Source of the DNA: Rhizobacter sp. OV335
GTDB taxonomy: Bacteria > Pseudomonadota > Gammaproteobacteria > Burkholderiales > Burkholderiaceae_C
Length of the DNA: 64,000 nucleotides
Direction: 5' to 3'
NCBI RefSeq assembly: GCF_900142965.1
Contig: NZ_FRCQ01000017.1
Location: 38,716 to 102,715 of the forward strand
In this document: positions 17,181 through 27,176 of the stretch, piece by piece
Position numbering within the stretch: position 1 is the first letter of the stretch
How the letters are laid out: the number at the start of each line of letters is the position of its first letter
Program-made: the position numbers and the translations under genes
Notes under the pieces: generated by a model
The model's database searches: none
What the model was told of the DNA's origin: nothing
What the model saw: only the letters and a program-made list of their open reading frames with translations

Positions 17181-17735
17181 ATGAACCAGCGCTTGCGTGT
17201 GTCGATCGGCATCGCCGCCGTTTTCGTGTCCTCGACGGCCCTCGCGCAGTCGGGCGAGCACGGCTACATCGGCCTGAACGGCGGCCGCGCCGAATACAAC
17301 ACCGATTGCGGCGTCCAGGCATCGTGCGACAACGCGAGCGGCGCGTGGAAGGTCTATGCCGGCGCCGCCGTCAATGAGTGGTTGGGCATCGAGCTGGGCT
17401 ACGTCGACATGCGCCATGCCGACCGCGCGGGCGGCAGCGCGAAGGCGCGCGGCGTCAACCTGAGCCTGATCGGCCAGGTCCCGCTGGGGGACATGTTCCA
17501 CATCTACGGCAAGCTCGGCACCACCTACGGCCGCACCGACGTGAGCGCCGCTGCCGGCCAGCCGGTGGCGACCGGCGACGACAAGGGGTTCGGCGCGACC
17601 GGCGCGGTCGGGGCCGCGGTGGACTTCGGACGCAACTGGACGCTGGCGCTGGAGTGGGAGCGCCAGCAGTTCCGCTTCGTCGGCGGGCGGCAGGATGTCG
17701 ACCTGACGTCGCTGGGCCTGATCTACCGGTACTGA
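17181..17735 (+). CDS. Outer-membrane beta-barrel protein (OmpA-type barrel)
   Basis: The protein has 184 residues. A clear signal peptide (MNQRLRVSIGIAAVFVSSTA, then LAQ) is cleaved after about residue 22. The mature part has alternating polar and hydrophobic strands (GYIGLNGGRAEYNT, KVYAGAAVNEWLGIELGYVD, FHIYGKLGTTYGR, WTLALEWERQQFRF) and ends in LGLIYRY, a C-terminal aromatic typical of barrels inserted by BAM. It resembles the eight-stranded OmpA-like barrel proteins. Two Cys (NTDCGVQASCDN) in the first loop may form a disulfide. The function is unknown. GGAA lies about 10 bases before the ATG. Confidence 0.85.
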   Translation: MNQRLRVSIGIAAVFVSSTALAQSGEHGYIGLNGGRAEYNTDCGVQASCDNASGAWKVYAGAAVNEWLGIELGYVDMRHADRAGGSAKARGVNLSLIGQVPLGDMFHIYGKLGTTYGRTDVSAAAGQPVATGDDKGFGATGAVGAAVDFGRNWTLALEWERQQFRFVGGRQDVDLTSLGLIYRY

Positions 17736-17757
17736 CCCCTGCAGCGACGTGCCGGCG

Positions 17758-18780
17758 ATGGAGCGCCTGCAGTACGTGAGCGACACGGTGCCCGGCATCC
17801 GCCGCGCGCGCCGGGGCAAGGGGTTCAGCTACATCGCACCCGATGGCCGGCCGGTGCGCGAGCGCAGCGAACTGGAGCGCATCCGGCGGCTGGCGATCCC
17901 GCCGGCGTACACGCAGGTGTGGATCTGCCCGTCGCCGCGCGGCCATGTGCAGGCCACCGGACGCGACGCGCGCGGCCGCAAGCAGTACCGCTACCACGCC
18001 GAGTGGCGGCGGGTGCGCGATGACTACAAGTTCGACCGCATGCTGGAGTTCGGCGATGCGTTGCCGCGCATCCGCGCCCGGGTTCAGCGCGACCTGAAGG
18101 TGACGAGCGCGCGGCCCGGGCGCGAGACCGTGCTGGCCACCGTGGTGCGGCTGCTGGACACCACCCTCGTGCGCATCGGCAACGACGAGTACGCGCGCAG
18201 CAACGGCTCGTACGGCCTGACCACGTTGCGCAACCGCCATGCGCAGGTGAACGGCCCCGAGATCACGCTGCAGTTCCGCGGCAAGAGCGGCGTGCTGCAC
18301 CGCGTGGCGCTGGAGGACCCGCGGGTCGCGCGGGTGGTGCGCCGCTGCCAGGCGATGCCCGGGCAGGCCTTGTTCCAGTACGCGGGCGACGATGGCGAGC
18401 TGCACGGCATCGGCAGCGAAGACGTCAACGACTACCTGCGCGAGGCGAGCGGTGCCGAGTTCACCGCGAAGAACTTCCGCACCTGGCATGCGAGCGTGCA
18501 TGCGCTGGCGCTGCTGGGGGAACTGCCCGGCGAACGCACCGAGGAGCACACCGACAGCGACGGCTTCACGCGGCGCGAGTTGAACGACGTGCTGGCCGAC
18601 GTCGCGAAGCGCCTGGGCAACACGGTGGCGGTGTGCCGCAAGTCGTACGTGCACCCGCGGGTGCTCGAAGCCACGCCCGATCGCCTGCGCGCCGCCGGCG
18701 AGGGTTTGGCCGCGCTGCGCCGCCGGCGCGGCTGGTCGGTGGCCGAGCGGCAGTTGATCGCCTACCTCACCGCCGCCTGA
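17758..18780 (+). CDS. DNA topoisomerase IB
   Basis: The protein has 340 residues from ATG 17758 (GTG 17749 also possible). The N-terminal part reads GFSYIAPDGRPVRERSELER, and IPPAYTQVWICP is typical of bacterial/poxvirus-type topoisomerase IB. The catalytic domain has Arg/Lys residues in ARSNGSYGLTTLRNRH, GKSGVLHRV and FRTWHAS, and the nucleophilic Tyr about 297 in CRKSYVHPRVLE. It relaxes supercoils through a 3'-phosphotyrosine intermediate. The start lies 22 bases after the barrel gene stop on the same strand, with no strong ribosome site. Bacterial type IB enzymes are accessory and not essential. Confidence 0.93.
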   Translation: MERLQYVSDTVPGIRRARRGKGFSYIAPDGRPVRERSELERIRRLAIPPAYTQVWICPSPRGHVQATGRDARGRKQYRYHAEWRRVRDDYKFDRMLEFGDALPRIRARVQRDLKVTSARPGRETVLATVVRLLDTTLVRIGNDEYARSNGSYGLTTLRNRHAQVNGPEITLQFRGKSGVLHRVALEDPRVARVVRRCQAMPGQALFQYAGDDGELHGIGSEDVNDYLREASGAEFTAKNFRTWHASVHALALLGELPGERTEEHTDSDGFTRRELNDVLADVAKRLGNTVAVCRKSYVHPRVLEATPDRLRAAGEGLAALRRRRGWSVAERQLIAYLTAA

Positions 18781-18858
18781 CAACCCCCCGAAAGAGCGTC
18801 CGGGCCGTGCCGGGCCGCTGGTCATAATCGCCGCCACAAGGACAGTGGTGGAGGGCCG

Positions 18859-21800
18859 ATGAACTTCGTCTATGCGGTGCTGGGCGGCCTGGTGGGACTG
18901 GCGCTCGGCGGACCAGTCGGTGGGCTGGTGATGTTGATCGTGACGCCACTCGTGGTGTGGCAGATCCGCAAGTCGAAGCAGGCCGAGGCGGCAGCGCCGG
19001 CCGAGGAGGCCTGGCCCGAGGTGCCGGACGAGGCTGCGGCCGCGGCACCGGTGGATGCCGCAGTGCAGCCGCTGGATCTTGCGCAGCGCGTGGCGGCGCT
19101 GGAGCACGAGGTGAGCGCACTGCGCTTGCAGGTGCAGCGGCTGTCGGGCGGTGACGCAACGGTGGCGGTTGAGCCCCTCTCTGTTCCGATCTCTGTGCCG
19201 ATCCCTGACCGGGTCCTCGAAATCGACCTTGAACCGCTGGTCGATCCGCGCAGCGTGCCGGCTGCCGCGGCGATGGTCGAGCCGGTGGTCGCGTCGATGG
19301 CGGTGCCTGTTCCTGAAGCCATCGTCCCCGAGGCGATCATCGAACCCGCCGCGGCCGCTGCGATCGACGAACCCGCGCCGGCACCGACCTGGACCGAGCC
19401 GTCGCGCGCGAACCCGCCGCCACCGCCGCCCCCGGTCGAACCCGCGCTGCCGCTGCGCGACCGCCTGCCACCGTTCCTTGCGCGCTGGATCTTCGGCGGC
19501 AACACCATCGTCAAGGTGGGCGTGCTGATCCTGTTCCTGGGCCTCGCGTTCCTGCTGCGCTATGTGGCCGAGCGGGCGACCCTGCCGGTCGAGTTCCGCT
19601 ACGCCGGCGTGGCGCTGGTCGGCGTCGTGATGCTGGTGCTCGGCTGGCGCCTGCGCGACCGGCGCGATGCGGCCGGCGGCACCGGCTACGGGCTGATCCT
19701 GCAAGGGGCAGGTATCGGCGTGTTCTACCTGACGGCGCTCGCGGCGCTGCGGCTCAATGCCTTGCTGCCACCGACAGCGGCCTTCGCGGTGATGGCGGTC
19801 GTCGCGGTGCTCGGCGCGGCGCTCGCGGTGCTGCAGAACGCGCCGTGGCTGGCCTACGTGTCGGTGGCCGAGGGCTTCCTCGCGCCGGTGCTGGTGTCCA
19901 CCGGCGGTGGCAACCACATCGCGCTGTTCAGCTATCTCGCGGTGCTCGATGTCGGCATCTTCCTGATGGCCTGGCACAAGGCCTGGCGGCCGCTGAACCT
20001 GATCGGCGCGGTCGGCACCTTCACGCTGGCGGGGGCCTGGGCGCAGGCGCACTACACCGATGCGGTGTACGCCTCGACGCAGGCCTTCCTGCTGCTGTTC
20101 TTCGTGCTCTTCACGGTGATCGGCGTGCTGTTCGCGCGGCGCGCGCTGGCGCTTGGCGACGACAGCGTCGCGACCGATCCGCTGGTGGACCGCGCGCGCC
20201 AGGCGCTGCGGCAGGTGGGCCGGGTCGACAGCGCGCTGGTGTTCGGCGTGCCGCTGGCCGCTTTCAGCCTGCAGTACCTGATGGTGAAGGACACCGAATG
20301 GGGCCCGGCCTGGTCGGCGCTCGGCTTCGCGTTCTTCTACCTGCTGATCGGCGGCGGCCTGCTGCGCAGTGCGCGCATCCGCTATGCGCTGCTCGGCGAA
20401 GCGCATGTGATCGTCGGCGTGATCTTCGCGACGCTCGCGATCCCGCTGGCGCTCGAAGGCGCGTGGACCGGCGCGACCTGGGCCGTCGAAGCGGCCGGCA
20501 TGTTCTGGCTCGGCGTGCGCCAGCACCGGCTGTACACAAGGGCGTTCGCGCTTGCGGTGCTGGCGGGGGCGGTGGTGCGGCTGCTGACGGACCTGTCGAT
20601 CGACTACGCGGCCGGCACGCCATTGATCGACGGTTCGCTGATCGGCGTGCTGCTGCTGCTGGGCAGCGTGCTCGCGATGTGGCGGGTGCACCATCGCCAC
20701 CCGGCCGCGCAGCGCGCGGGCTGGGAGCAGGGCAATGACATCGCGCTGCCGTGGCTCGCGGTGGGTGCTGCGGCCTTGCTCGGCTGGATGGTGCTGGTGC
20801 CGTTGTGGGCCTCGGTCGCGACGGCGCTGCTCGCGCTGGTGCTGGCCGCGCTCGGGCACCGCTTTGCACTGCGCGTGCTGGCGGCGTGCTCGGGCGCGTT
20901 GCACCTGGTGGCGCTGGCGGGCTTGGCGGCGTCGCTGCACCTCGATCCGCAGGACGCCCCGCGCGACGGGTGGCCAGGGTTGGTTGCGGCCTTGCTGGTC
21001 GGCGGCAGCCTGCTGGCGACCGCGTGGCTGGAACTGCGTGCTCAATTGCGGGCGATGGACGAGCGCGGCGCCCTGCCGCAATGGTCGCTGGCAAGTGGGG
21101 CGGCCTTGCTGGCCGGGCTCGCGGTGGTCGCGCTCGGTCTGCTGTGCGTGATGCCGGCGGAACGGGCCGCGCTGGTGTGGCCGTGGCTCGGTGTCGGTGC
21201 GCTGTGGCTTGGCCTGCGCATCGCGCACCCGGCGCTGGCGTTCGGCTGGTTGCTGCTGCAGGTGGGCGCGGCCGTGGCGACGCTCGCCTTCGGGCCGGAC
21301 CTGCTCGCCCACGCGCCGTTCGGCGATCTGCGCCTGTGGCTGCCGCTGGGCCTCGCGCTGACCGGCTTGCTGGCCGGCGACGCGTTGCAGCGCGCGGCGC
21401 GGCCGGAATCGACGGCGGCACTGGCGTGGACGCGGCAGGCGGTCGTGCAATGGGGCATCGTCGGCTGGTCGCTGCTGTGGTGGGGGCTGATGCTGGTGCC
21501 GCAGGTGCTGCACCTGCTGCGGCAGGCCGAGGCGCTGGACGGTTGGCCGGCGGCGATGGTCGGCTGCGTGGTCGCGAGCTCGGTGCTCGCGACGATGCTC
21601 GCGGGGTGGCGCCAGTGGCGCGTGCTCGGGCAGGCCACGGCACTCACGCTGCCGGCGCTGGTGCTGGTCGCGCTCGGCATGGCGTCGCTCGACGCGATGC
21701 CGTCGGCCCACCTCGGCTGGCTCGCCTGGCCGGTCGCGTTGCTGTGGCACGTGCTGTTGCTGCGCCGGCAGGCCGGCTGGTTCGGTGGTGTGCCGTTGCA

Positions 21801-22593
21801 GGCGATGCATGTGATCGGGCTGTGGTTGTTCGTCGGGCTGGCGTCGACCGAGCTGGCGCTGCACCTGGCCGATGCCAGCGAGCCCGGCTCGGCATGGCGC
21901 GTGCTCGGCTGGGTGCCGGTGATCGCCGCGGCGGTGTTCGCGCTGACGCGGCCGACGGTGCTGCGCCGCTGGCCGGTGGTGGATTTCCGCGACGCCTACC
22001 TGGTGGCCGGTGCCGCGCCGCTCGCGCTCGGCCTGCTGCTGTGGGTGTGGGCCGCGAATGCGCACGACGGCACGGCCGCGCCGTTGCCGTACCTGCCGCT
22101 GCTCAATCCGCTGGAGATCGGCCAGTGCCTTGCGCTGCTGGTGCTGGCGCTGTGGCTGCGCGCGTTGCCGCAGACCGTGCGTGACCAGGTGCCGCCGGCG
22201 GTGATCCGCGGCGTGCTGGGCCTGAGTGCCTTCGCGGTCTACACCGGCCTGGTGCTGCGGTTGGCCCACCACGCGGCCGGCGTGCCGTGGGACGAGGCCT
22301 CGCTGTTCGAGTCGACGCTGACGCAGGCGATGCTGTCGGTCGCATGGTCGCTGGTCGGCGTGGGGCTGATGCTGCTCGGCCACCGGCGCGTGATGCGCAC
22401 GGTGTGGATCGCCGGCGCCGGGCTGCTGGGTGTCGTGGTGCTGAAGCTGTTCTTCGTCGAGCTGGCCGACCAGGGCGGGCTGTACCGCATCGTGTCGTTC
22501 ATCGTGGTCGGCGTGCTGTTGCTGGTGGTGGGGTATTTCGCGCCGGTGCCACCGCGGCGCGCGGCGGCGGTAGAAAGCGAGGTCGCGGCATGA
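18859..22593 (+). CDS. DUF2339 large polytopic membrane protein
   Basis: The protein has 1244 residues, with GGAGGG upstream of ATG 18859. An N-terminal membrane segment (VYAVLGGLVGLALGGPVGGL) is followed by a short coiled coil (QRVAALEHEVSALRLQVQRL), a Pro/Ala/Glu-rich linker to about residue 195 and then some two dozen membrane helices beginning at RWIFGGNTIVKVGVLILFLG. This is the DUF2339 architecture and length. The function is unknown; DUF2339 genes commonly pair with DUF3999, as here, where the two overlap by four bases (ATGA). Members are discussed as possible envelope or exopolysaccharide factors, which is unproven. Confidence 0.93.
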   Translation: MNFVYAVLGGLVGLALGGPVGGLVMLIVTPLVVWQIRKSKQAEAAAPAEEAWPEVPDEAAAAAPVDAAVQPLDLAQRVAALEHEVSALRLQVQRLSGGDATVAVEPLSVPISVPIPDRVLEIDLEPLVDPRSVPAAAAMVEPVVASMAVPVPEAIVPEAIIEPAAAAAIDEPAPAPTWTEPSRANPPPPPPPVEPALPLRDRLPPFLARWIFGGNTIVKVGVLILFLGLAFLLRYVAERATLPVEFRYAGVALVGVVMLVLGWRLRDRRDAAGGTGYGLILQGAGIGVFYLTALAALRLNALLPPTAAFAVMAVVAVLGAALAVLQNAPWLAYVSVAEGFLAPVLVSTGGGNHIALFSYLAVLDVGIFLMAWHKAWRPLNLIGAVGTFTLAGAWAQAHYTDAVYASTQAFLLLFFVLFTVIGVLFARRALALGDDSVATDPLVDRARQALRQVGRVDSALVFGVPLAAFSLQYLMVKDTEWGPAWSALGFAFFYLLIGGGLLRSARIRYALLGEAHVIVGVIFATLAIPLALEGAWTGATWAVEAAGMFWLGVRQHRLYTRAFALAVLAGAVVRLLTDLSIDYAAGTPLIDGSLIGVLLLLGSVLAMWRVHHRHPAAQRAGWEQGNDIALPWLAVGAAALLGWMVLVPLWASVATALLALVLAALGHRFALRVLAACSGALHLVALAGLAASLHLDPQDAPRDGWPGLVAALLVGGSLLATAWLELRAQLRAMDERGALPQWSLASGAALLAGLAVVALGLLCVMPAERAALVWPWLGVGALWLGLRIAHPALAFGWLLLQVGAAVATLAFGPDLLAHAPFGDLRLWLPLGLALTGLLAGDALQRAARPESTAALAWTRQAVVQWGIVGWSLLWWGLMLVPQVLHLLRQAEALDGWPAAMVGCVVASSVLATMLAGWRQWRVLGQATALTLPALVLVALGMASLDAMPSAHLGWLAWPVALLWHVLLLRRQAGWFGGVPLQAMHVIGLWLFVGLASTELALHLADASEPGSAWRVLGWVPVIAAAVFALTRPTVLRRWPVVDFRDAYLVAGAAPLALGLLLWVWAANAHDGTAAPLPYLPLLNPLEIGQCLALLVLALWLRALPQTVRDQVPPAVIRGVLGLSAFAVYTGLVLRLAHHAAGVPWDEASLFESTLTQAMLSVAWSLVGVGLMLLGHRRVMRTVWIAGAGLLGVVVLKLFFVELADQGGLYRIVSFIVVGVLLLVVGYFAPVPPRRAAAVESEVAA

Positions 22594-23978
22594 AGGCGGG
22601 CTGGATCGTTGCGACGCTGGTCGCGTTGTCGGCCACGGCGGCGGCTGTGCCGCCCTCGGCGCTGCTGAAGCTGGAGGGCGTCGGGCCGTACTACACGCTC
22701 GAACTGCCGCTCGCGTGGCAGGTGCAGGCCGGCACGGCCGACCTGCGCGGGCTGCAACTGCGCAATGCGCTGGGCGAGCCGCTGCCGTATGCGTGGGCCG
22801 ATGCGGCACCGGCGCAGCAGAGCGTGGCGACAGGCAGCGTGCCGGTCTTCAAGCTGCCGGCACCGAAGCCGCTGAAGAAGAAGGATGGGACAGACACGCC
22901 CGACGACATGCCGCGCGGCTGGGTGCTGGACCTGCGGGGCGTGAAGGGTTCGGTGATGGAGGTGGCGCTCGCATTGCCCGACAGCGCGAACGGCGTCTGG
23001 CCGGTCGCGGTGGAGGCGAGCGACGACCTGACGCAGTGGCGCGCCGTGCGCCGCGAGGTGCAGCTGGTGGCGCTGCAGCAGCAGGGGCAGCGGCTGGACA
23101 GCACGGTGCTCGAACTGGGCGGCGTGCGCGCGGCCTACCTGCGGCTGCGCAGCCTCGGCAACGGCCCGGTGCCGGCGTTGACGGGCGCCGAGGTGACGAC
23201 GGCGACGATCGACTGGCCGCAGCCTGCGCTGCAATGGAGCGAGCCGATCGCGCCGACCGGCTGCGATGCGCAGCATTGCGACTACGCGCTGCCGGCGGTG
23301 GCGCTGGAGGCGGTGGAGTTGCTGCCGCACGATGCGAACACGGTGGCGCGTGTCGGCTGGCTGGTGCGGGGCGAGGTGGTGCCGAGGCAGCATGGTCGCC
23401 ACCACCGGTTGGGCCGGCACCTGCATGCGCTGCGCGACAAGACGCCGGCGCCGCTGCCGGTGGCCGAGCCCGGCTGGCAGCCGCTGGCCGAGGGCAGCGT
23501 GTGGTGGCTGCGCTTGCCGACCGGTGAGTCGCGGTCGCCGGCGCAGCACCTGGATGGCGCGGTGTACACGCAGCTGAGGCTGCAGGTGGCCGGTGGCGTG
23601 GCGCAGTTCGGCGCGCAGCCGCCGCAGCTGCGCATCGGCGTGCGCGCGCGGACGCTGGTGATGCTGGCGCGTGGTGCGGCGCCGTATCGCACGGCCTGGG
23701 TCGAGCCATCAACTGCCGCGCCCGCGATGACGCTCGCCGAGCTGATGCCCGCGCGGCGCGGCGGTGATGCGCTGCCGGCCGATCGGGCAGTGCTGCAGGC
23801 GGGTGTGGCAGCGATGGCGTCGCCGGTGTTGAAGGCGGCGTCGGTGCCGGCGGCTGAGCCGACTCCGTCGCGCGCGTGGCTGTGGGGCGCGCTGGTGGCG
23901 GGTGTCGCGCTGATGGCGGCGATGGCGTGGTCGCTGTTGAAGGGGCAGGGGAAGGGGGCGGAGAAAGAGGCGGGTTGA
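22590..23978 (+). CDS. DUF3999 membrane-anchored periplasmic protein
   Basis: The protein has 462 residues. A signal peptide (MKAGWIVATLVALSATAAAV) leads to a beta-rich periplasmic region with ALPDSANGVWPVAVEASDDL and later LRIGVRARTLVMLARGAAPY, and a single C-terminal membrane helix (LWGALVAGVALMAAMAWSLL) precedes a short basic tail. This order matches DUF3999. Its ATG overlaps the DUF2339 stop, so the two are probably co-translated and act together at the inner membrane. One small region (RQHGRHHRLGRHLHALRDKT) is unusually His/Arg-rich. No catalytic motif is apparent. Confidence 0.9.
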   Translation: MKAGWIVATLVALSATAAAVPPSALLKLEGVGPYYTLELPLAWQVQAGTADLRGLQLRNALGEPLPYAWADAAPAQQSVATGSVPVFKLPAPKPLKKKDGTDTPDDMPRGWVLDLRGVKGSVMEVALALPDSANGVWPVAVEASDDLTQWRAVRREVQLVALQQQGQRLDSTVLELGGVRAAYLRLRSLGNGPVPALTGAEVTTATIDWPQPALQWSEPIAPTGCDAQHCDYALPAVALEAVELLPHDANTVARVGWLVRGEVVPRQHGRHHRLGRHLHALRDKTPAPLPVAEPGWQPLAEGSVWWLRLPTGESRSPAQHLDGAVYTQLRLQVAGGVAQFGAQPPQLRIGVRARTLVMLARGAAPYRTAWVEPSTAAPAMTLAELMPARRGGDALPADRAVLQAGVAAMASPVLKAASVPAAEPTPSRAWLWGALVAGVALMAAMAWSLLKGQGKGAEKEAG

Positions 23979-24023
23979 GCCACGCGGGCTGGCGATCCGT
24001 CATCCGATGGAACCATTGGAGTG

Positions 24024-27000
24024 ATGCAGGCACTCATCCGCCTGTTGAATTCACGGGGGAAGCGGATGGCATCGACGCAGCAGGCGTTCATCTTCAGAGG
24101 GGTCAAGATCCCGAAGTCGACGCGGACACCGCCCAACACGCCCCGGGAGTCAGGTGAGCGGCACAGCGAGCAGCGCCACGGGAGCCGCCGGTACCTCGGT
24201 CGTTTTTTCCTGACCGCCGCGTCATCACCCAAGAGCGATGATCCGCAGGCGAGGAGTACGCTGCCTGAGCCGTTCGATGGCAGCGCATCGCGGCCTGCCG
24301 GAGCCACGGGTCCCCTTCGCGCGCAGACCTGGGACTCGAACGAGGGCTCAGCGCCAGGGTCGTCGCTGCTCGCGTCGATGCTGAAGAGCAGCCCGACGGC
24401 GTGGAACCTGCGAACGTCGATCGCGTCGGCGCTCGCTTCGGCAGGCGACGCTGCGGAGTTCACTCGAAATGCCGGCGACTGCGTGAAGCAAGCGGACCAG
24501 CTTGCCAAGCAAGGGGCGCTCGATGTCGCGACCCGGTGCCGATTGGGTGATCTCCTGCACCACTGCTATGTGGTGCAGGAGCTTCTCGTGATGGAGAGCC
24601 TCGACCCGCTGACCGATGTGATCAACGGTCTGGTGGATGTCGCGGAATTCGATCCACAGCGGCAGAGCGCGGCGAGGCTTGCTGCCGCGAAGCAGATCCT
24701 CAGTCGGATCGACGTCCCTGGCGGCGATGCGGATGCCATTGACAAGGCCCGGACCAAGGTGGACGAACTCGCCGCCAAGGTGAAGGGTCAGAAGACGCAG
24801 CGGGTATCTGCAGCGCTGCAAGGCTGGGGGCTGAGGCACCGCGAGATCGTCGGGTGCCTGCAGGGCGACGACGCGCTCGAGGCCTTCATCCGTGCGTTCG
24901 ACGCGTCGGCCTTGCATCCGAAGTTCGAGCGCGGAACCGATGAGACGCTGCGCGTCACCGGCTTCGCACCGATCGTCGGGGCGTCTTCGGCCGATGTTGC
25001 TGAGATGGCGAGTGCCGTTGCTGCCCAGGGGAAGCGGTCGTTGGAGCTTCATCTGCTGGCCGCTCACCTCCTGGGGCGATCGTTTGTCGACGAGTACGAT
25101 GACGCCTTTCAGCGTCTCTTGTCTCGGTGCGCCACGCTGTGGCGAGAGGCTGGCGAAGGCGACGTGTCGAGGCGGACCTTGTTCCGGATCGCTCAGCACG
25201 TCCGGTTGTTGATTGACTGCGGATTGATCAGCGGTGCATGGCGATCCAAGAACGCTGCCCGCCTGCTCGAAAAGATCTCGCTGCCGTCCCTCGACGGCAG
25301 GCTGATGCGGCTCGATGACATGGCCAGCGTGTGCCGCATCATGCGAGCGGCTGCATCTGGCTGGCGCGTCGCCGGTCATCTGTCGGAGATTCCTCGTGTG
25401 GCGGCGGATGTGGCGGCAAGCTGTCCCGGTGGGGGACGCGAGGCGATCGAGCGAGAGATCCAGCGTTGCCACAAGCTCAGCGCCGGTCAGTGGCATCCGA
25501 GGTTTCTGGCGAACCTGTCCGATCGACCGGGTTTGCACTCGCAGATCGAGAACGCTTGCAAGATCCTGGAGTCAGCAGCATTTCCGTTCACACCACGGTT
25601 CTTTCCCGAGTCATCTGCCTTCTGCTGGGAATCTGCTCCGCCCTTTCGGGGGCATTCGTTCAGCTGGCATGAACACGGAGATGCGTTCATGGCCTTCGCG
25701 CACGCCCGGCTGGACAAATCGTTGGAGATGGAGCCGGTGGAGATACAGCAATGGTTCGACATCGTGCAGGTGGATGACCGACCCGGGGTCAAGGACCGGG
25801 TGAAGTTGCTCGCATTGACGATGCGCGCGATCAGCAGGTCGAAGGAGCTGCTGGATGGCGGCACGATGCGGGACAGATTGGGTCGGCTCGCGTCGCAACC
25901 ACGTACCGTCAAGGAAACGCTGGCCTCGTGTGGTATCGACGCGTTCAAGCTGTGCATCGAGGTGGCAGCACACAAGCTGATCGGGCCCGAATCGAACACG
26001 GTGCAAGTCTTGCTGAAGCGCATGATGAAAAGCGAGGTGTTCGATGCCATGACCGCCTCTGAACTGGGCAGGCAGATGCTTGACGATCTGCTTGCGCGCA
26101 CGGCCGCGGATCCGTCTCTGCTCAAGCGCCAATCAATGCGCGAGTTGCTCCGCCTTCTGATCGGTGCCGAGAGCGCTCGCCCGGCCAGCCGCAAGTTGCT
26201 GGAGCACCCGGTCCTTCGCGATGCATTGCTCCGATCCGATAAAGATTCCACGCCTGCTGTACTCGAGTGCTTGCTGTTGCTGCCACTGAAGGAGCGGACG
26301 CAGCGTGCCACCGAGATGGGATTCACGCCGCCGGCAGATCTGTCCCTCTTGTTCGTACCGGACGACCGAGCCAGGCGCGTTGCGGTGCACCCACTGCTCG
26401 TCGGGGAGTTCGCGAGGCCCGGGGCATCCGATCCACGCCTGCGAATCGCCGCGCTGGGTGCGGCGATGGCCGATTCACTGAGCGCGAACATCGCACCGCT
26501 GGCCGATGGCCTTCTCCGCCTGCACGAGATGTTTGCGAGCGCAGCACAAGCCGGCTGGCGTGAGCAAGCACAAGGCCTGGCGGATATCGTTCGACTGACG
26601 CTGCGGTTGATCCACGAACGCCCTGGCGAAGCGTCACAGGCCTTCTTTCGGCTCTTTCCGCCGTTGAACGACCCCGCGGAGGTCGAATCGACGATCACCT
26701 CGCTTGCGGGGCGGGCGATCGCGTCGGAGGGGCGGGTCGTGATGTCGAAGGGCAGGCGGGGGCTGTTCGCGTTTGCAGGTTTGCTGGCCTGCCTCTATCT
26801 GATCGAGGAGAAGCCGCTGCCCGTGGCAGAGAGCTTCGAGGCCGCGAGCCTCGCACGGTTGATGTGTGCAGCGCTGTGGCTGGACGCGGGCCACGGTATG
26901 CGCTGCAGGCAGCAGCTCGCTCAAGCGCAGCAACACGCCCATCGGGTCCAGCACTGGCTGCTTCCGCCAACCTGGTTCAGTTCGCTGCGGGCCGAGCTGT

Positions 27001-27029
27001 CCGACGCCAGTGCCACATTGCCCGGCTGA
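24024..27029 (+). CDS. Large unrecognised protein of atypical composition
   Basis: About 1001 residues from ATG 24024; GTG 24021 and several later ATGs are possible and no start has a well-spaced ribosome site. The first 115 or so residues are Ser/Pro/Arg-rich and probably disordered (SSPKSDDPQARSTLPEPFDG). The rest is almost wholly helical with many Leu/Ala-Arg pairs, like an alpha-solenoid, and has no membrane helix before a short hydrophobic patch near residue 910 (RRGLFAFAGLLACLYLIEEK). I recognise no domain. Third-position GC and overall GC (around 57-62% in sampled stretches) are well below the neighbours at about 70%, which suggests acquisition. A disordered N-terminus with a helical body is seen in some secreted effectors, but no supporting machinery is here. 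Confidence 0.75.
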   Translation: MQALIRLLNSRGKRMASTQQAFIFRGVKIPKSTRTPPNTPRESGERHSEQRHGSRRYLGRFFLTAASSPKSDDPQARSTLPEPFDGSASRPAGATGPLRAQTWDSNEGSAPGSSLLASMLKSSPTAWNLRTSIASALASAGDAAEFTRNAGDCVKQADQLAKQGALDVATRCRLGDLLHHCYVVQELLVMESLDPLTDVINGLVDVAEFDPQRQSAARLAAAKQILSRIDVPGGDADAIDKARTKVDELAAKVKGQKTQRVSAALQGWGLRHREIVGCLQGDDALEAFIRAFDASALHPKFERGTDETLRVTGFAPIVGASSADVAEMASAVAAQGKRSLELHLLAAHLLGRSFVDEYDDAFQRLLSRCATLWREAGEGDVSRRTLFRIAQHVRLLIDCGLISGAWRSKNAARLLEKISLPSLDGRLMRLDDMASVCRIMRAAASGWRVAGHLSEIPRVAADVAASCPGGGREAIEREIQRCHKLSAGQWHPRFLANLSDRPGLHSQIENACKILESAAFPFTPRFFPESSAFCWESAPPFRGHSFSWHEHGDAFMAFAHARLDKSLEMEPVEIQQWFDIVQVDDRPGVKDRVKLLALTMRAISRSKELLDGGTMRDRLGRLASQPRTVKETLASCGIDAFKLCIEVAAHKLIGPESNTVQVLLKRMMKSEVFDAMTASELGRQMLDDLLARTAADPSLLKRQSMRELLRLLIGAESARPASRKLLEHPVLRDALLRSDKDSTPAVLECLLLLPLKERTQRATEMGFTPPADLSLLFVPDDRARRVAVHPLLVGEFARPGASDPRLRIAALGAAMADSLSANIAPLADGLLRLHEMFASAAQAGWREQAQGLADIVRLTLRLIHERPGEASQAFFRLFPPLNDPAEVESTITSLAGRAIASEGRVVMSKGRRGLFAFAGLLACLYLIEEKPLPVAESFEAASLARLMCAALWLDAGHGMRCRQQLAQAQQHAHRVQHWLLPPTWFSSLRAELSDASATLPG

Positions 27030-27176
27030 GCGGTGGATTCACAGAGGTGTTTCACAGCTGTTACTCCCCATCCGACGCCCTTGCGGAATAGACACGCTAT
27101 TGCCGCGCTATTGCCGCTCTCGCCCTGGCGTGGTCCCCGCAGAATCCGTTTTCAGGGATACACCAGCGAGACATCC

